A stretch of 45,466 nt of DNA from Euryarchaeota archaeon UBA549 (lineage in GTDB: Archaea > Thermoplasmatota > Poseidoniia > Poseidoniales > Poseidoniaceae). The notes below the pieces were generated by a model. It did not search any database and had not been told where the DNA came from. It worked only from the letters and a program-made list of their open reading frames with translations. The position numbers and the translations under genes were made by a program. Position 1 is the first letter of the stretch; each line of letters starts with the position of its first letter. Below are positions 16,082-24,289 of the stretch, piece by piece. The stretch spans positions 1-45,466 of the forward strand of contig DAGF01000095.1 of the NCBI GenBank assembly GCA_002495645.1. The letters run 5' to 3'.

Positions 16082-16096
16082 TTGACCAGTGGTCAA
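16082..16096 (+). promoter_or_regulatory. Perfect inverted repeat TTGACC-AGT-GGTCAA over the pncC-like start codon
   Basis: Two 6-bp arms are separated by 3 bp, and the last base of the repeat is the A of the ATG. The position, just downstream of the candidate TATA element and over the presumed transcription start, suits an operator for a dimeric repressor. No regulator is identified. Confidence 0.35.
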
Positions 16097-16791
16097 TGGA
16101 TGCCAATATCCAGGCCGCTGCCGCCAAGTTGGTGCGCAAACTGAAGAGTGACAACTACTCACTCACCGTGGCAGAATCGTGTACGGGTGGCCTGCTCGCC
16201 AGCACCCTCACGGACATTGCCGGTGCCAGTTCCTGGTTCAAGAAATCCTGGGTGACCTACGCCAACGAAGCCAAAATCGTGGAACTCAACGTTGACCCCG
16301 AAGAATTAGCGAGCAAGGGCGCCGTGTCCGCCCAGGTCGCCATTATGATGGCAAAGGGCGCACTTGAGCGAGCAGAAGCGGATTACGCCATTTCCGTTAC
16401 TGGTATTGCTGGACCCACCAACGAAGGCAGCAAGAAACCGGTGGGAACCGTCTACGTGGGTATTGCTTCCATACACGGTTGGGCAAACGCGATTCATACC
16501 CAAATCGGTGGAACTCGGGCAGAAAACAAAGCCGGTTTCGTCTATTTTGCACTCCTTACTGCCATGCAGTGTTGGGATGACGCAATGGTGCGTTTATCAC
16601 AAAAAGAAAAGGATGCGGCACTGGCAAAACTCGAGGCGGAACGACTTGAGCAACAACGGGAAGAGGAGCGTGAACGCCGCGACCAAGAAGCCCGAGAACA
16701 TGCACCATGGCAAGACGAAGCGTGGTCAGAAGAACAAGAGGGCGAAGAGATCGGTCTCGAGGTGGAATGGTCGGAAGACCAAGAAGAGTGA
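16096..16791 (+). CDS. CinA C-terminal family amidase (PncC-like) with charged coiled-coil tail
   Basis: The N-terminal 165 residues are a CinA/PncC domain, which deamidates NMN to nicotinate mononucleotide in characterised bacteria. Visible motifs are LTVAESCTGGLLAS (nucleophile serine in AESCTGG), WVTYANEAKI, and ISVTGIAGPTNEGSKKPVGTVYVG. The domain length is normal. Unusually, about 65 extra residues follow (about 167-231). They begin with a Lys/Glu/Arg-rich helix (QKEKDAALAKLEAERLEQQR) and end in a Glu/Asp/Trp-rich acidic segment. PncC proteins normally stop before this. The tail may drive oligomerisation or binding. No CinA N-terminal (MoaB-like) domain is present. The ATG at 16096 is fixed by the domain start. 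The gene is divergent from the tRNA. Confidence 0.88.
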   Translation: MDANIQAAAAKLVRKLKSDNYSLTVAESCTGGLLASTLTDIAGASSWFKKSWVTYANEAKIVELNVDPEELASKGAVSAQVAIMMAKGALERAEADYAISVTGIAGPTNEGSKKPVGTVYVGIASIHGWANAIHTQIGGTRAENKAGFVYFALLTAMQCWDDAMVRLSQKEKDAALAKLEAERLEQQREEERERRDQEAREHAPWQDEAWSEEQEGEEIGLEVEWSEDQEE

Positions 16792-16822
16792 ACATCACGT
16801 CCTTCCAACCAAGGCACATACC

Positions 16823-16829
16823 TTTTGAA
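16823..16829 (+). promoter_or_regulatory. Candidate TATA element for the DNA polymerase D small subunit
   Basis: TTTTGAA lies 22-28 nt before the ATG at 16851 and no Shine-Dalgarno follows it. Confidence 0.4.
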
Positions 16830-16850
16830 TCGTCGTCCTTCATTCGGGTT

Positions 16851-18458
16851 ATGGGTGAGCCTTGGTCCGACATCGTCGCCCATTTGCGCAGCCAGCGGCT
16901 GCTCGCCCCTCAATCGCTGCAAGACCGTCTGCTCAACCTCGCCGACCCAAAATCAGTCATTGAAGCAGCAGGAGCACTCAACCTTTCAGGCGGGATGTTG
17001 ACCGCATCAATGCTCGATGAAATGATCGCTCACGCGGGAGGAGTCGGAGGGCAGGGCCCCGCCCCAACCGCCGTCAACGACGTGATCGCCCAACCTGCAG
17101 AAGATTTGGCCCGAACCATCGCACCGTTAGCGGAACCTGAACCGGTTGACCTGTTGTTGCGAAACAATCTGCCCGATTGGAGCGACGCGGATTTTTCCAT
17201 GCACGCCAGCGACGCCGCATCCGACATCACCGTGCACTACGACATCACCGGCAATTCCACCACCGAGGGGAAGATGACCGACATCACGGCGTGTTTCAAC
17301 GACCGCTTGCAAAGCATTCGTAAGTTGATCATCCAAAACTCAAACCTTCCTCGTAAGCATCAGGAAATCTCACGATTATTGGCCGAATATTCTCGCTACC
17401 AGGGCTACGATAACAAGGCCGTGGCCATCGGCTTGGTCAACGAACCTCGCTACACGAAGAACGGCCACTTGATGTGGGGTTTGGAAGATGAGACCGGTGA
17501 GATGACCTGCCTGCTCACAAAGCGAAGCGGAGAAGACCGAGACCGTGCTCATGAACAGATTCTGGAAGCGGGCTTGATGCCCGATGACGTCATGGGCGTC
17601 TCAGGCACGTTCAGCCAAACAGGTGATGTGTTCTACGTTGACGATTTGCACTTCCCGCTTGAAACCAAACACCAGAAGGTCAGTGCTGATGCAGGTGTGA
17701 GTGTCGCCTTCCTTTCGGACATTCACGTCGGCTCCAAGACCTTCCTTGAAGCGCAATGGCACAAGATGGTTCGTTGGTTCCACACCGACCCGCTGGCGAA
17801 GACCATCAAGTACCTCATTCTCTCCGGAGATTGTGTTGATGGAGTCGGCATTTACCCCGGGCAGGACAAAGAGTTGGCCATCCCGGATTTATTCGCTCAG
17901 TACAGTGAATTTGCTCGATTATTGGAACTGCTCCCAGAATGGGTGGAGTGTTTGATGTTGCCCGGAAACCACGACGCTGTACGACCTGCCGAACCACAAC
18001 CAACCTTCGAAAAAGACATCCAGCAGGACTACAACACCACGACCTTTGTCGGCAATCCCTGCGACTTTTCACTGCACGGGGTTCGCTTGCTCTCCTACCA
18101 TGGCAAGTCCATTGACGATTTCGTGGCGGGATTGAGAACCGTCACCTACGCCGACCCGGTGGAAGCCATGCGCGAGATGTTGCGACGACGTCATCTTGCG
18201 CCACAATGGGGCGGGAAGACCCCGCTTTCACCCGAACCGGAGGACGGTTTGGTCATCCGTGAAGTCCCTGACATCTTTGTCACCGGGCACGTTCACGGCC
18301 ATGAATGCCTGGATTTCAGGGGCACCACCTTGGTCTGTTCCAGCACGTGGCAAGACCAGACCTCGTATCAGCGCATGTTGGGCTTCCAACCCAAACCCTG
18401 CATGCTGACCATCATCAATCTCAAGAGCCACAAATCCATCTCAATTCCGTTCGCTTGA
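16851..18458 (+). CDS. polB: DNA polymerase II (PolD) small subunit DP1, 3'-5' exonuclease
   Basis: DP1 is the proofreading subunit of archaeal replicative polymerase D. In this 535-aa protein, the N-terminal helical part and a linker lead to the DP1-typical YDITGNSTTEGKMTD (about 130-144). An OB-fold follows (about 185-270), then an Mre11-like phosphoesterase domain with its metal motifs: FLSDIHVGS (D290, H292), LSGDCVDG (D327), PGNHD (371-375), SYHGKS (415-420) and GHVHGHE (479-485). All metal ligands appear intact, so exonuclease activity is expected. The frame runs upstream to 16707 inside the previous gene, but that extension is Arg-rich antisense-like sequence, and the ATG at 16851 fits the promoter. 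The large subunit DP2 is not in the window. The stop is 8 nt from that of the convergent GH57 gene. Confidence 0.95.
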   Translation: MGEPWSDIVAHLRSQRLLAPQSLQDRLLNLADPKSVIEAAGALNLSGGMLTASMLDEMIAHAGGVGGQGPAPTAVNDVIAQPAEDLARTIAPLAEPEPVDLLLRNNLPDWSDADFSMHASDAASDITVHYDITGNSTTEGKMTDITACFNDRLQSIRKLIIQNSNLPRKHQEISRLLAEYSRYQGYDNKAVAIGLVNEPRYTKNGHLMWGLEDETGEMTCLLTKRSGEDRDRAHEQILEAGLMPDDVMGVSGTFSQTGDVFYVDDLHFPLETKHQKVSADAGVSVAFLSDIHVGSKTFLEAQWHKMVRWFHTDPLAKTIKYLILSGDCVDGVGIYPGQDKELAIPDLFAQYSEFARLLELLPEWVECLMLPGNHDAVRPAEPQPTFEKDIQQDYNTTTFVGNPCDFSLHGVRLLSYHGKSIDDFVAGLRTVTYADPVEAMREMLRRRHLAPQWGGKTPLSPEPEDGLVIREVPDIFVTGHVHGHECLDFRGTTLVCSSTWQDQTSYQRMLGFQPKPCMLTIINLKSHKSISIPFA

Positions 18459-18466
18459 GACGAACT

Positions 18467-21400
18467 TCACGACCACGGGTCGTCTTCGTTGGGTTCGTGT
18501 CCCCGGACACGCAGGAAAGCGAGGAGAACGAGGACCAAGACGACCAAAGCGACCAGTTGCAGGGTGGTGTTTGACACCTCAGAACCGGTATCTGCACCAT
18601 CATCGCTTGAGCCATCGTCCCCAACAGTGGGTCCGTCGACTTCGGCCCCTGCCGAAACTGTGAACGTCACCGAACTGCTGTTACTGTTTCCGGATGCATC
18701 AGCGCTGCTGATCTCAACCGTATAGGTTCCATCGGCCAGAACTTCTGTGGTAAAGGCGTGATTCTTCTTGGTGGCAAAGGCGTCTTCATGGACCGACGCA
18801 CCGTTGAGGAGAATGGATTCAGTAGCACTCTCTGAGGTGTACCATGTGATGGTGGCCCGACCGTCCTCCAACACTTCAGCAGCCAGATTCAACACATCGG
18901 GTGGTGTTTCATCAACCACGCTACTCGTGGTGAAGGAAAGGGCAACATCATCGGTTTCGTTCGCCGAGATGTAAGCAACATAACTCGTGTTCGACTCCAA
19001 CCCTGTTAGCGTCATGGCGTGGTCGGTCCCCGATGCCGTCCATGTTCGGGCCTCATCGGCACCTGTTGCTTCCTCACCTGCAAGCACGACTTCAACCGCT
19101 GTCGCTTCCGCCACCGTGGTCGACCATGTGAGAACCGCAGAACCTGAAGTGATCGTGTCCACCGAAGCACCGAAGATTTGTTGCGGCACTTCCGGCATTT
19201 CAAAGCCGGTCAATTGAGCATACATATGGCCTGCCACATCATAACTCGAAAGCATGGCGGTTTGCCCTTCACCATCCAGGATAACATCAATGATGTTCGG
19301 GTCGTAATCGATGCCGTCATCCGATGCAGGGTTGGCTCCACCGCCAAGCGTCCAGGTAGCGGGTTCCTCCATCACGTCTCGCCACTTTCCTGTGCCAAAC
19401 CCGTCTTGGCTGCCGATGACGATGATATAGCGGTAGTTCGGAATATCCGAACCGATGACATCCTTGCTGACGGTGAAGGTGATGGTTTTCGCATCCACAT
19501 CGCCGCTGACATCGATGCCGCGAGCCGAAGCGCTCCCGGTCTCAGCCTGCACGGCCTGCACCGCGCCCGGCTCGCCCGTACCGCTGATGGCCACTTCCCA
19601 GGCCCAATCCGGATGCACTTCTGCATTGGCACCGGTAAGCATTGAGGTGCGCCCGTAGGAAGTTTCACCCTGGTCCACGTAAATCTGAACGATTTGGTGG
19701 CTGAAGCCATTCGCAAGACCCCAAATATCGGTCATCTCGCTCATCGTGAGAATAAATTGGGCGTTCCAAGCACTCTGGCGCACAGTGAGATGGGTGGCGT
19801 CCCAAAGGCCTCCACCGTTAGGTGTGTTGAAATCGGTCGCCAACGGATAGACATAATCGCCATCACCCGTTTCGTCGCCCACAGCATCGTCCAACTCCAG
19901 CAGCGTCACCCACTCCTCAAGGTCGGGCAAGACCATCTCTGCCGGTGCTGGTGGCGCCATTTCAGCGTCAATTCCATCACCGTATGACAGGGAATCCCGC
20001 CAAGAGGTGACGACCTTCACACGGGTTGAGTAACGAGGTGCAAGACCGATATCAGCCCATGGAATAGCGAATTCATAGACGTCGTCCACAGCGCAACCGC
20101 CGAGATTGGAGCTTCCTGAGAGAACCCAGCGTTCTTGATCGCCGACCTTTCCTTGGGCGCTGAACAAATTCCACTTCGCACGCCCGTCTTCTCGGACCGT
20201 GTCAAAATCAAAGGCGACCATGTACTTTGAAGGGAAACCAAGGATTTGGTTCCCGTAATAGGTTCGGAAATTCGTCTCCGCTTCGTTGAAGTTGACGGCG
20301 TTCGGTTGCATGAAGTAAATCGCCAAATCCGGAGAAGCGTACTGTGCATTGGCGTCGACCTCTGCCAAATCTTCGAGGGTCGTTGCATCCACACGGAAGA
20401 AGACATTGGAGGCGTCATAGCCGAAATAAAACGATTCGATGTCGAACTCCCCGCCTGAGACCGGCGCATCGTACCGTGCTGCACCGTCCCATTCACCAGG
20501 AAGCGCAATGCCATCGATCATCGGCTCAACGATACCGGTCGCTGCAGGGTCTGCCACGGCTGGATTGGTCCACAAATCCTGCAGGTAAGGCGGAAGGTCG
20601 AGGTTGATGGCGCGGTAAATATTGGAAAGGTGAACTTTGAACAGGACATCCCAGTTTTCATCATAACCGCTGTCCTGGTCAAGGCCGTACCACCAATACC
20701 AGTCGCTGCCTTCAGCGATGTAGAGCGATTCCCATGCTGCTGGGAGACCGGGGTCGTTGGGATGGCCTTCCTCAAATTCAACGAGGGCTTGACGGGCCTC
20801 GACAAGTCGCTGCCAAGCGAGGCTCTCCTCTTCTTCACCGGCCCAGGTTCGCAGCGTTCCATCAATCCATGAACCCGTACCGATCGTTTGGATTTCAGGG
20901 AGGGTCGTTTCTTTGGTCAGGAATTCCGACGGCGTGGTGGTCACGATGGTGGGGTGCTCGGCCAAGCGACTGTACCATTCGGCCATGAAAGGACGAGCGT
21001 TGTCGTGATGTTGGAACTCGGACATGAACATCCAATTTTCACCGTCAAGCGCAACGGTGAGCAAATGTTCGGAAGGGTCTTCGCCCGCATTGAGCAATTG
21101 TTGGCGAATGTTGTCGAGGTAGGCGATGAAATCCGAAACGGCCGCCTCGGGTGTCATCGTCCCGTATTGGAAGGCGATGCGGTCGGAAATCACGCGGTCT
21201 CGGAAAATGACAGCAACTTCCCCGCCTTCCGCACCGGTGACCTTCCACGGCGTAGCGAGGTTGGCGGCGTCTTCAACATCAACCAAATTTCCATTCACGT
21301 CGGTGGATTGCTTGAGAATTTCCTCATCGGTGACCATCCACTGGATGCCAACATCCGTCACGGGTTCAACCATAGCCGGTGAAACAGCTTCTTCACTGGG

Positions 21401-22942
21401 CCACATACCCGTCGGGCGGAAACCGAGTTGCTGCTCAAAGAGGTCCATGCCCGTGACAAGGTGGTTCTCAACATCTTCCGGCCAGGCTTCTTTGTTGACA
21501 CGGATACCGTCTTCCATGGTCCATCCGTCCATCATCAAGAGCGGCATGATGGGGTGGTAGTAGGGCGTGGTGGTCAACTCCACTTGGCCGCTTGCAGCCA
21601 GTTCACTGTACATGGGCATGACGTTGCCCATGTGGTCGTGTTGAGCATCGAGGACATACGTCAAGTCGCTCAAGGAGTAATTTCCGTTCTGCATGAACAA
21701 GGCGATGAGACCGTCGTCCCGATGGTTGGCATTGTAATCGCCTTGGACGTAGTCGGGGGAGAACTGGTAGAGGTACCAAAGGACCTGCAGGTCAAGGAAA
21801 TCCTGTGGTGCGAGCAACTCGTCGTCCATGATGGTGTCCGGTTTGAGGTTGTGGAGCGTCATATCGTAGAGTTGCTTGTAACGAGCGCTGGAAGGATAGA
21901 GCCAGCCCAATTTCTCATCGCTCTGCGAGACATTGTAAATCCAACCGCTGTTCCAGAAAGATTGGAATTGCATCGTGTGAAGTTCCAAAGCAGTGGCGTT
22001 TGGATAACCGCCCTCGCTCCATGAACGCTTGGCGATATCGGTGTGGACGTCGAGCGTCTCGTTGAGATTGTAATCAACGAGTTGCTCAATGAACGAAGGC
22101 ACGAGGTTGTAGGTGACCTTGGTGTCGGTTTGCGCCAAGATGCCGGGCGAATCAACGTACTCGGTCATGGCGTGGACACGAACCCAGGGCATCTCGTACA
22201 TGCCGGTCAACTTGTTCTTGTAATACGGTTGATGTTGGTGGAACACAATGGCGAGGTTCAAAGCATCCTCAACCTTGTCCACGCCCCCTGATTCGATGAT
22301 AGGCAACGTGTTTGGAGCCGTGGCGTTCGAGATGTTCTCGGCGTGCCAGGCATGGGTGAAGGTCTCTGCGCCGTTGTTGCTGGCAGGATTCTGCTGGGGG
22401 AAGGATGCCCAAACATTCCCTGCGTCCTGCCACTGGGCGTAGACCAGGATATCAAACGATGAGGGTGAACCCATGGCCGCCCATGGAAGAGCGATTTCAG
22501 TGGCCTGATTGTCCGACCAGCCGGCGTACAAGCCCACCTCGGTTGACTGGTCCGACCAAGCGCTGCCATCGTGAGCGATGTGTTGGTAGTAGGTATCGTC
22601 CTCCAGCACAAAGCCATGGTCAGCAGCGAAGGGGAGCGTGTGGGCAAAACCCCAATCCCGTGTAAGGACCGAGCCACCTGTTGAGGTGTTGAGGTAGATG
22701 AAGAGGTCCGCCCCTTCTTCGGTGGATTTCCAATCCGTTCCGTCCCAGCCAACAAACAGATGTGTTTCGTTCCAAGTTAGTCTGAAATCGATGCCGTTGC
22801 TGTCGCTGCCCATGAAGGAATCAGCCGACCAATCGGTGTAGTCACCGTCGATGACGATGTCATCGGGCGTTTCACCCTGGACAAAACCAGCAAAAAGCGA
22901 TGAAAAAAATAACAACATCAGGAACGCAGCCTTTGCTCGCAT
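18467..22942 (-). CDS. Secreted, membrane-anchored GH57 amylopullulanase
   Basis: This 1491-aa extracellular alpha-glucan hydrolase should cut alpha-1,4 and alpha-1,6 links in starch or glycogen. Signal peptide: AFLMLLFFSSLFAGFVQG. Residues about 25-200 form a DOMON/CBM-like beta-sandwich with LFIYLNTSTGGS, which recurs in the giant protein of this window. The GH57 catalytic domain (about 228-785) shows HQHQP (235-239), YYHPI (about 461), GMWPSE with nucleophile E517, FRDRVISD with candidate acid/base D587, and ALDGENW. It is followed by two more sandwich domains (about 805-1240), two Fn3-like domains, an acidic Ser/Gly linker and a C-terminal helix (LVALVVLVLVLLAFL). The ATG at 22942 is preferred over GTG 22951 because TTTCAA lies 23-28 nt before it. 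It shares a promoter region with malQ. Confidence 0.92.
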   Translation of the reverse strand: MRAKAAFLMLLFFSSLFAGFVQGETPDDIVIDGDYTDWSADSFMGSDSNGIDFRLTWNETHLFVGWDGTDWKSTEEGADLFIYLNTSTGGSVLTRDWGFAHTLPFAADHGFVLEDDTYYQHIAHDGSAWSDQSTEVGLYAGWSDNQATEIALPWAAMGSPSSFDILVYAQWQDAGNVWASFPQQNPASNNGAETFTHAWHAENISNATAPNTLPIIESGGVDKVEDALNLAIVFHQHQPYYKNKLTGMYEMPWVRVHAMTEYVDSPGILAQTDTKVTYNLVPSFIEQLVDYNLNETLDVHTDIAKRSWSEGGYPNATALELHTMQFQSFWNSGWIYNVSQSDEKLGWLYPSSARYKQLYDMTLHNLKPDTIMDDELLAPQDFLDLQVLWYLYQFSPDYVQGDYNANHRDDGLIALFMQNGNYSLSDLTYVLDAQHDHMGNVMPMYSELAASGQVELTTTPYYHPIMPLLMMDGWTMEDGIRVNKEAWPEDVENHLVTGMDLFEQQLGFRPTGMWPSEEAVSPAMVEPVTDVGIQWMVTDEEILKQSTDVNGNLVDVEDAANLATPWKVTGAEGGEVAVIFRDRVISDRIAFQYGTMTPEAAVSDFIAYLDNIRQQLLNAGEDPSEHLLTVALDGENWMFMSEFQHHDNARPFMAEWYSRLAEHPTIVTTTPSEFLTKETTLPEIQTIGTGSWIDGTLRTWAGEEEESLAWQRLVEARQALVEFEEGHPNDPGLPAAWESLYIAEGSDWYWWYGLDQDSGYDENWDVLFKVHLSNIYRAINLDLPPYLQDLWTNPAVADPAATGIVEPMIDGIALPGEWDGAARYDAPVSGGEFDIESFYFGYDASNVFFRVDATTLEDLAEVDANAQYASPDLAIYFMQPNAVNFNEAETNFRTYYGNQILGFPSKYMVAFDFDTVREDGRAKWNLFSAQGKVGDQERWVLSGSSNLGGCAVDDVYEFAIPWADIGLAPRYSTRVKVVTSWRDSLSYGDGIDAEMAPPAPAEMVLPDLEEWVTLLELDDAVGDETGDGDYVYPLATDFNTPNGGGLWDATHLTVRQSAWNAQFILTMSEMTDIWGLANGFSHQIVQIYVDQGETSYGRTSMLTGANAEVHPDWAWEVAISGTGEPGAVQAVQAETGSASARGIDVSGDVDAKTITFTVSKDVIGSDIPNYRYIIVIGSQDGFGTGKWRDVMEEPATWTLGGGANPASDDGIDYDPNIIDVILDGEGQTAMLSSYDVAGHMYAQLTGFEMPEVPQQIFGASVDTITSGSAVLTWSTTVAEATAVEVVLAGEEATGADEARTWTASGTDHAMTLTGLESNTSYVAYISANETDDVALSFTTSSVVDETPPDVLNLAAEVLEDGRATITWYTSESATESILLNGASVHEDAFATKKNHAFTTEVLADGTYTVEISSADASGNSNSSSVTFTVSAGAEVDGPTVGDDGSSDDGADTGSEVSNTTLQLVALVVLVLVLLAFLRVRGHEPNEDDPWS

Positions 22943-22964
22943 TGCTTCCACGTGGCATGATAGA

Positions 22965-22970
22965 TTGAAA
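22965..22970. promoter_or_regulatory. Shared bidirectional TATA-like element between amylopullulanase and malQ
   Basis: TTGAAA on plus (TTTCAA on minus) lies 24-29 nt before the malQ ATG (22994) and 23-28 nt before the amylopullulanase ATG (22942), so its spacing is nearly symmetric. One element could serve both genes. CTTTAT at 22973-22978 is an alternative. Confidence 0.4.
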
Positions 22971-22993
22971 GGCTTTATCGCTTCTTAGCAACC

Positions 22994-24256
22994 ATGCAAG
23001 GGAAAGGTGTGCTGTGCCACCTGACCTCGCTCCCAGAGGTCTCCCTCAAGGGCGCACTCCGCTTTTTGCAGTGGCTTGAGCAGCGCGGCTACACCGCGTG
23101 GCAAATGCTCCCACTCACGCCGCCCGACGAGCACGGCTCCCCATACGCCTCCCCCTCTGCGTTTGCCGCATGGCCCAAACTCATGCAAAGCGATGAGGCG
23201 CAAGACATGGAAGAAAATGAGGCGTGGTTGGAGGATTGGGCCCTCTACGCTGCGATCAAAGAAGATCATGACCACCAGCCATGGTTCACATGGCCCTTGC
23301 CGCTTAGAAATCGCCATCCTGAGGCGTTGGAAACATACCGTGAAGCGGCGAAGCCACACCAACGACAACAACAGCGCTTCATGGCCGCATGGGGTCAACT
23401 CGCATCCAGGGCCAAGGAGGCTGGTATCTCCCTCATCGGTGACATCCCCATATTCATCGCTCACGATTCAGCCGATGTATGGGCGCATCGGGAGCTTTTC
23501 CAACTTGACGAAAACGGTTGTCCGAGGCATGTTGCAGGCGTGCCGCCCGATTATTTCAGCGAAGGCGGACAAAAATGGGGGACGGTGCTCTACGATTGGG
23601 AGGCGCATCGCAGCGAGAATTGGTCGTGGTGGAAACAGCGAATGAAGCGAATGTTCGGCTTATTTGATGTGGTTCGAATCGACCACTTCCGGGGCTTGCA
23701 CTCCAACTGGGCCGTACCGGTGGATGACGAGGATGCCCGCCGAGGATTCTGGCAGGAAGGGCCGGGCGATGAGTTGCTTGAGGTGCTTCTCCCGATGGCC
23801 CAAGGCAGGGGAGAAATTCTCGCTGAAGACTTGGGCATCATCCCTCCCGAAGTGATTGAACTTCGCAAGCGACACCAAATGTGCGGCATGGCCGTCATGC
23901 ATTTTGGATTCCATGGTGAGCCCGAAGACAACCCGCATCATCCGCATTCCATTCAAAGCGACCAGGTGGTCTACACGGGCACACACGACAACAACACCAC
24001 CCTTGGATGGTGGAATAAACTCGACGATGAGGCAAAAGCCAGGGTCCAATCCCTGCTCAAACCGGATGAACTACCGGTTAAGGGAATGATGCGCTTGGCG
24101 GTGGAAAGCGATGCCAAACTCGCCATCTTCCCGCTTCAGGACCTGTTGAATTTGGATGGATCAGCGAGGATGAACACCCCCGGCACCTCAGAGGACAATT
24201 GGAATTGGCAATGCACATGGCAGGACCTTGACGAGAACAAGAACGCCCCACCGTGA
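22994..24256 (+). CDS. malQ: 4-alpha-glucanotransferase (GH77, amylomaltase)
   Basis: This cytosolic enzyme would transfer glucan segments between maltodextrins, making longer chains for phosphorylase. The 420-aa protein has no signal peptide. It starts with the GH77 region GVLCHLTSLPEV and has GSPYASPSAFA. The catalytic set is VVRIDHFRG (nucleophile D230), ILAEDLG (acid/base E278) and TGTHDNNT (D332). It is shorter than typical bacterial MalQ (about 500 aa), mainly because surface loops are missing and the C-terminus is trimmed; all catalytic motifs are kept. The phosphorylase gene follows after 33 nt on the same strand. It is divergent from the amylopullulanase with an intergenic region of about 50 nt, which suggests coordinated expression. 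Confidence 0.94.
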   Translation: MQGKGVLCHLTSLPEVSLKGALRFLQWLEQRGYTAWQMLPLTPPDEHGSPYASPSAFAAWPKLMQSDEAQDMEENEAWLEDWALYAAIKEDHDHQPWFTWPLPLRNRHPEALETYREAAKPHQRQQQRFMAAWGQLASRAKEAGISLIGDIPIFIAHDSADVWAHRELFQLDENGCPRHVAGVPPDYFSEGGQKWGTVLYDWEAHRSENWSWWKQRMKRMFGLFDVVRIDHFRGLHSNWAVPVDDEDARRGFWQEGPGDELLEVLLPMAQGRGEILAEDLGIIPPEVIELRKRHQMCGMAVMHFGFHGEPEDNPHHPHSIQSDQVVYTGTHDNNTTLGWWNKLDDEAKARVQSLLKPDELPVKGMMRLAVESDAKLAIFPLQDLLNLDGSARMNTPGTSEDNWNWQCTWQDLDENKNAPP

Positions 24257-24289
24257 ACATCATAACCGGTATTGACAAGGTGCCCGATA

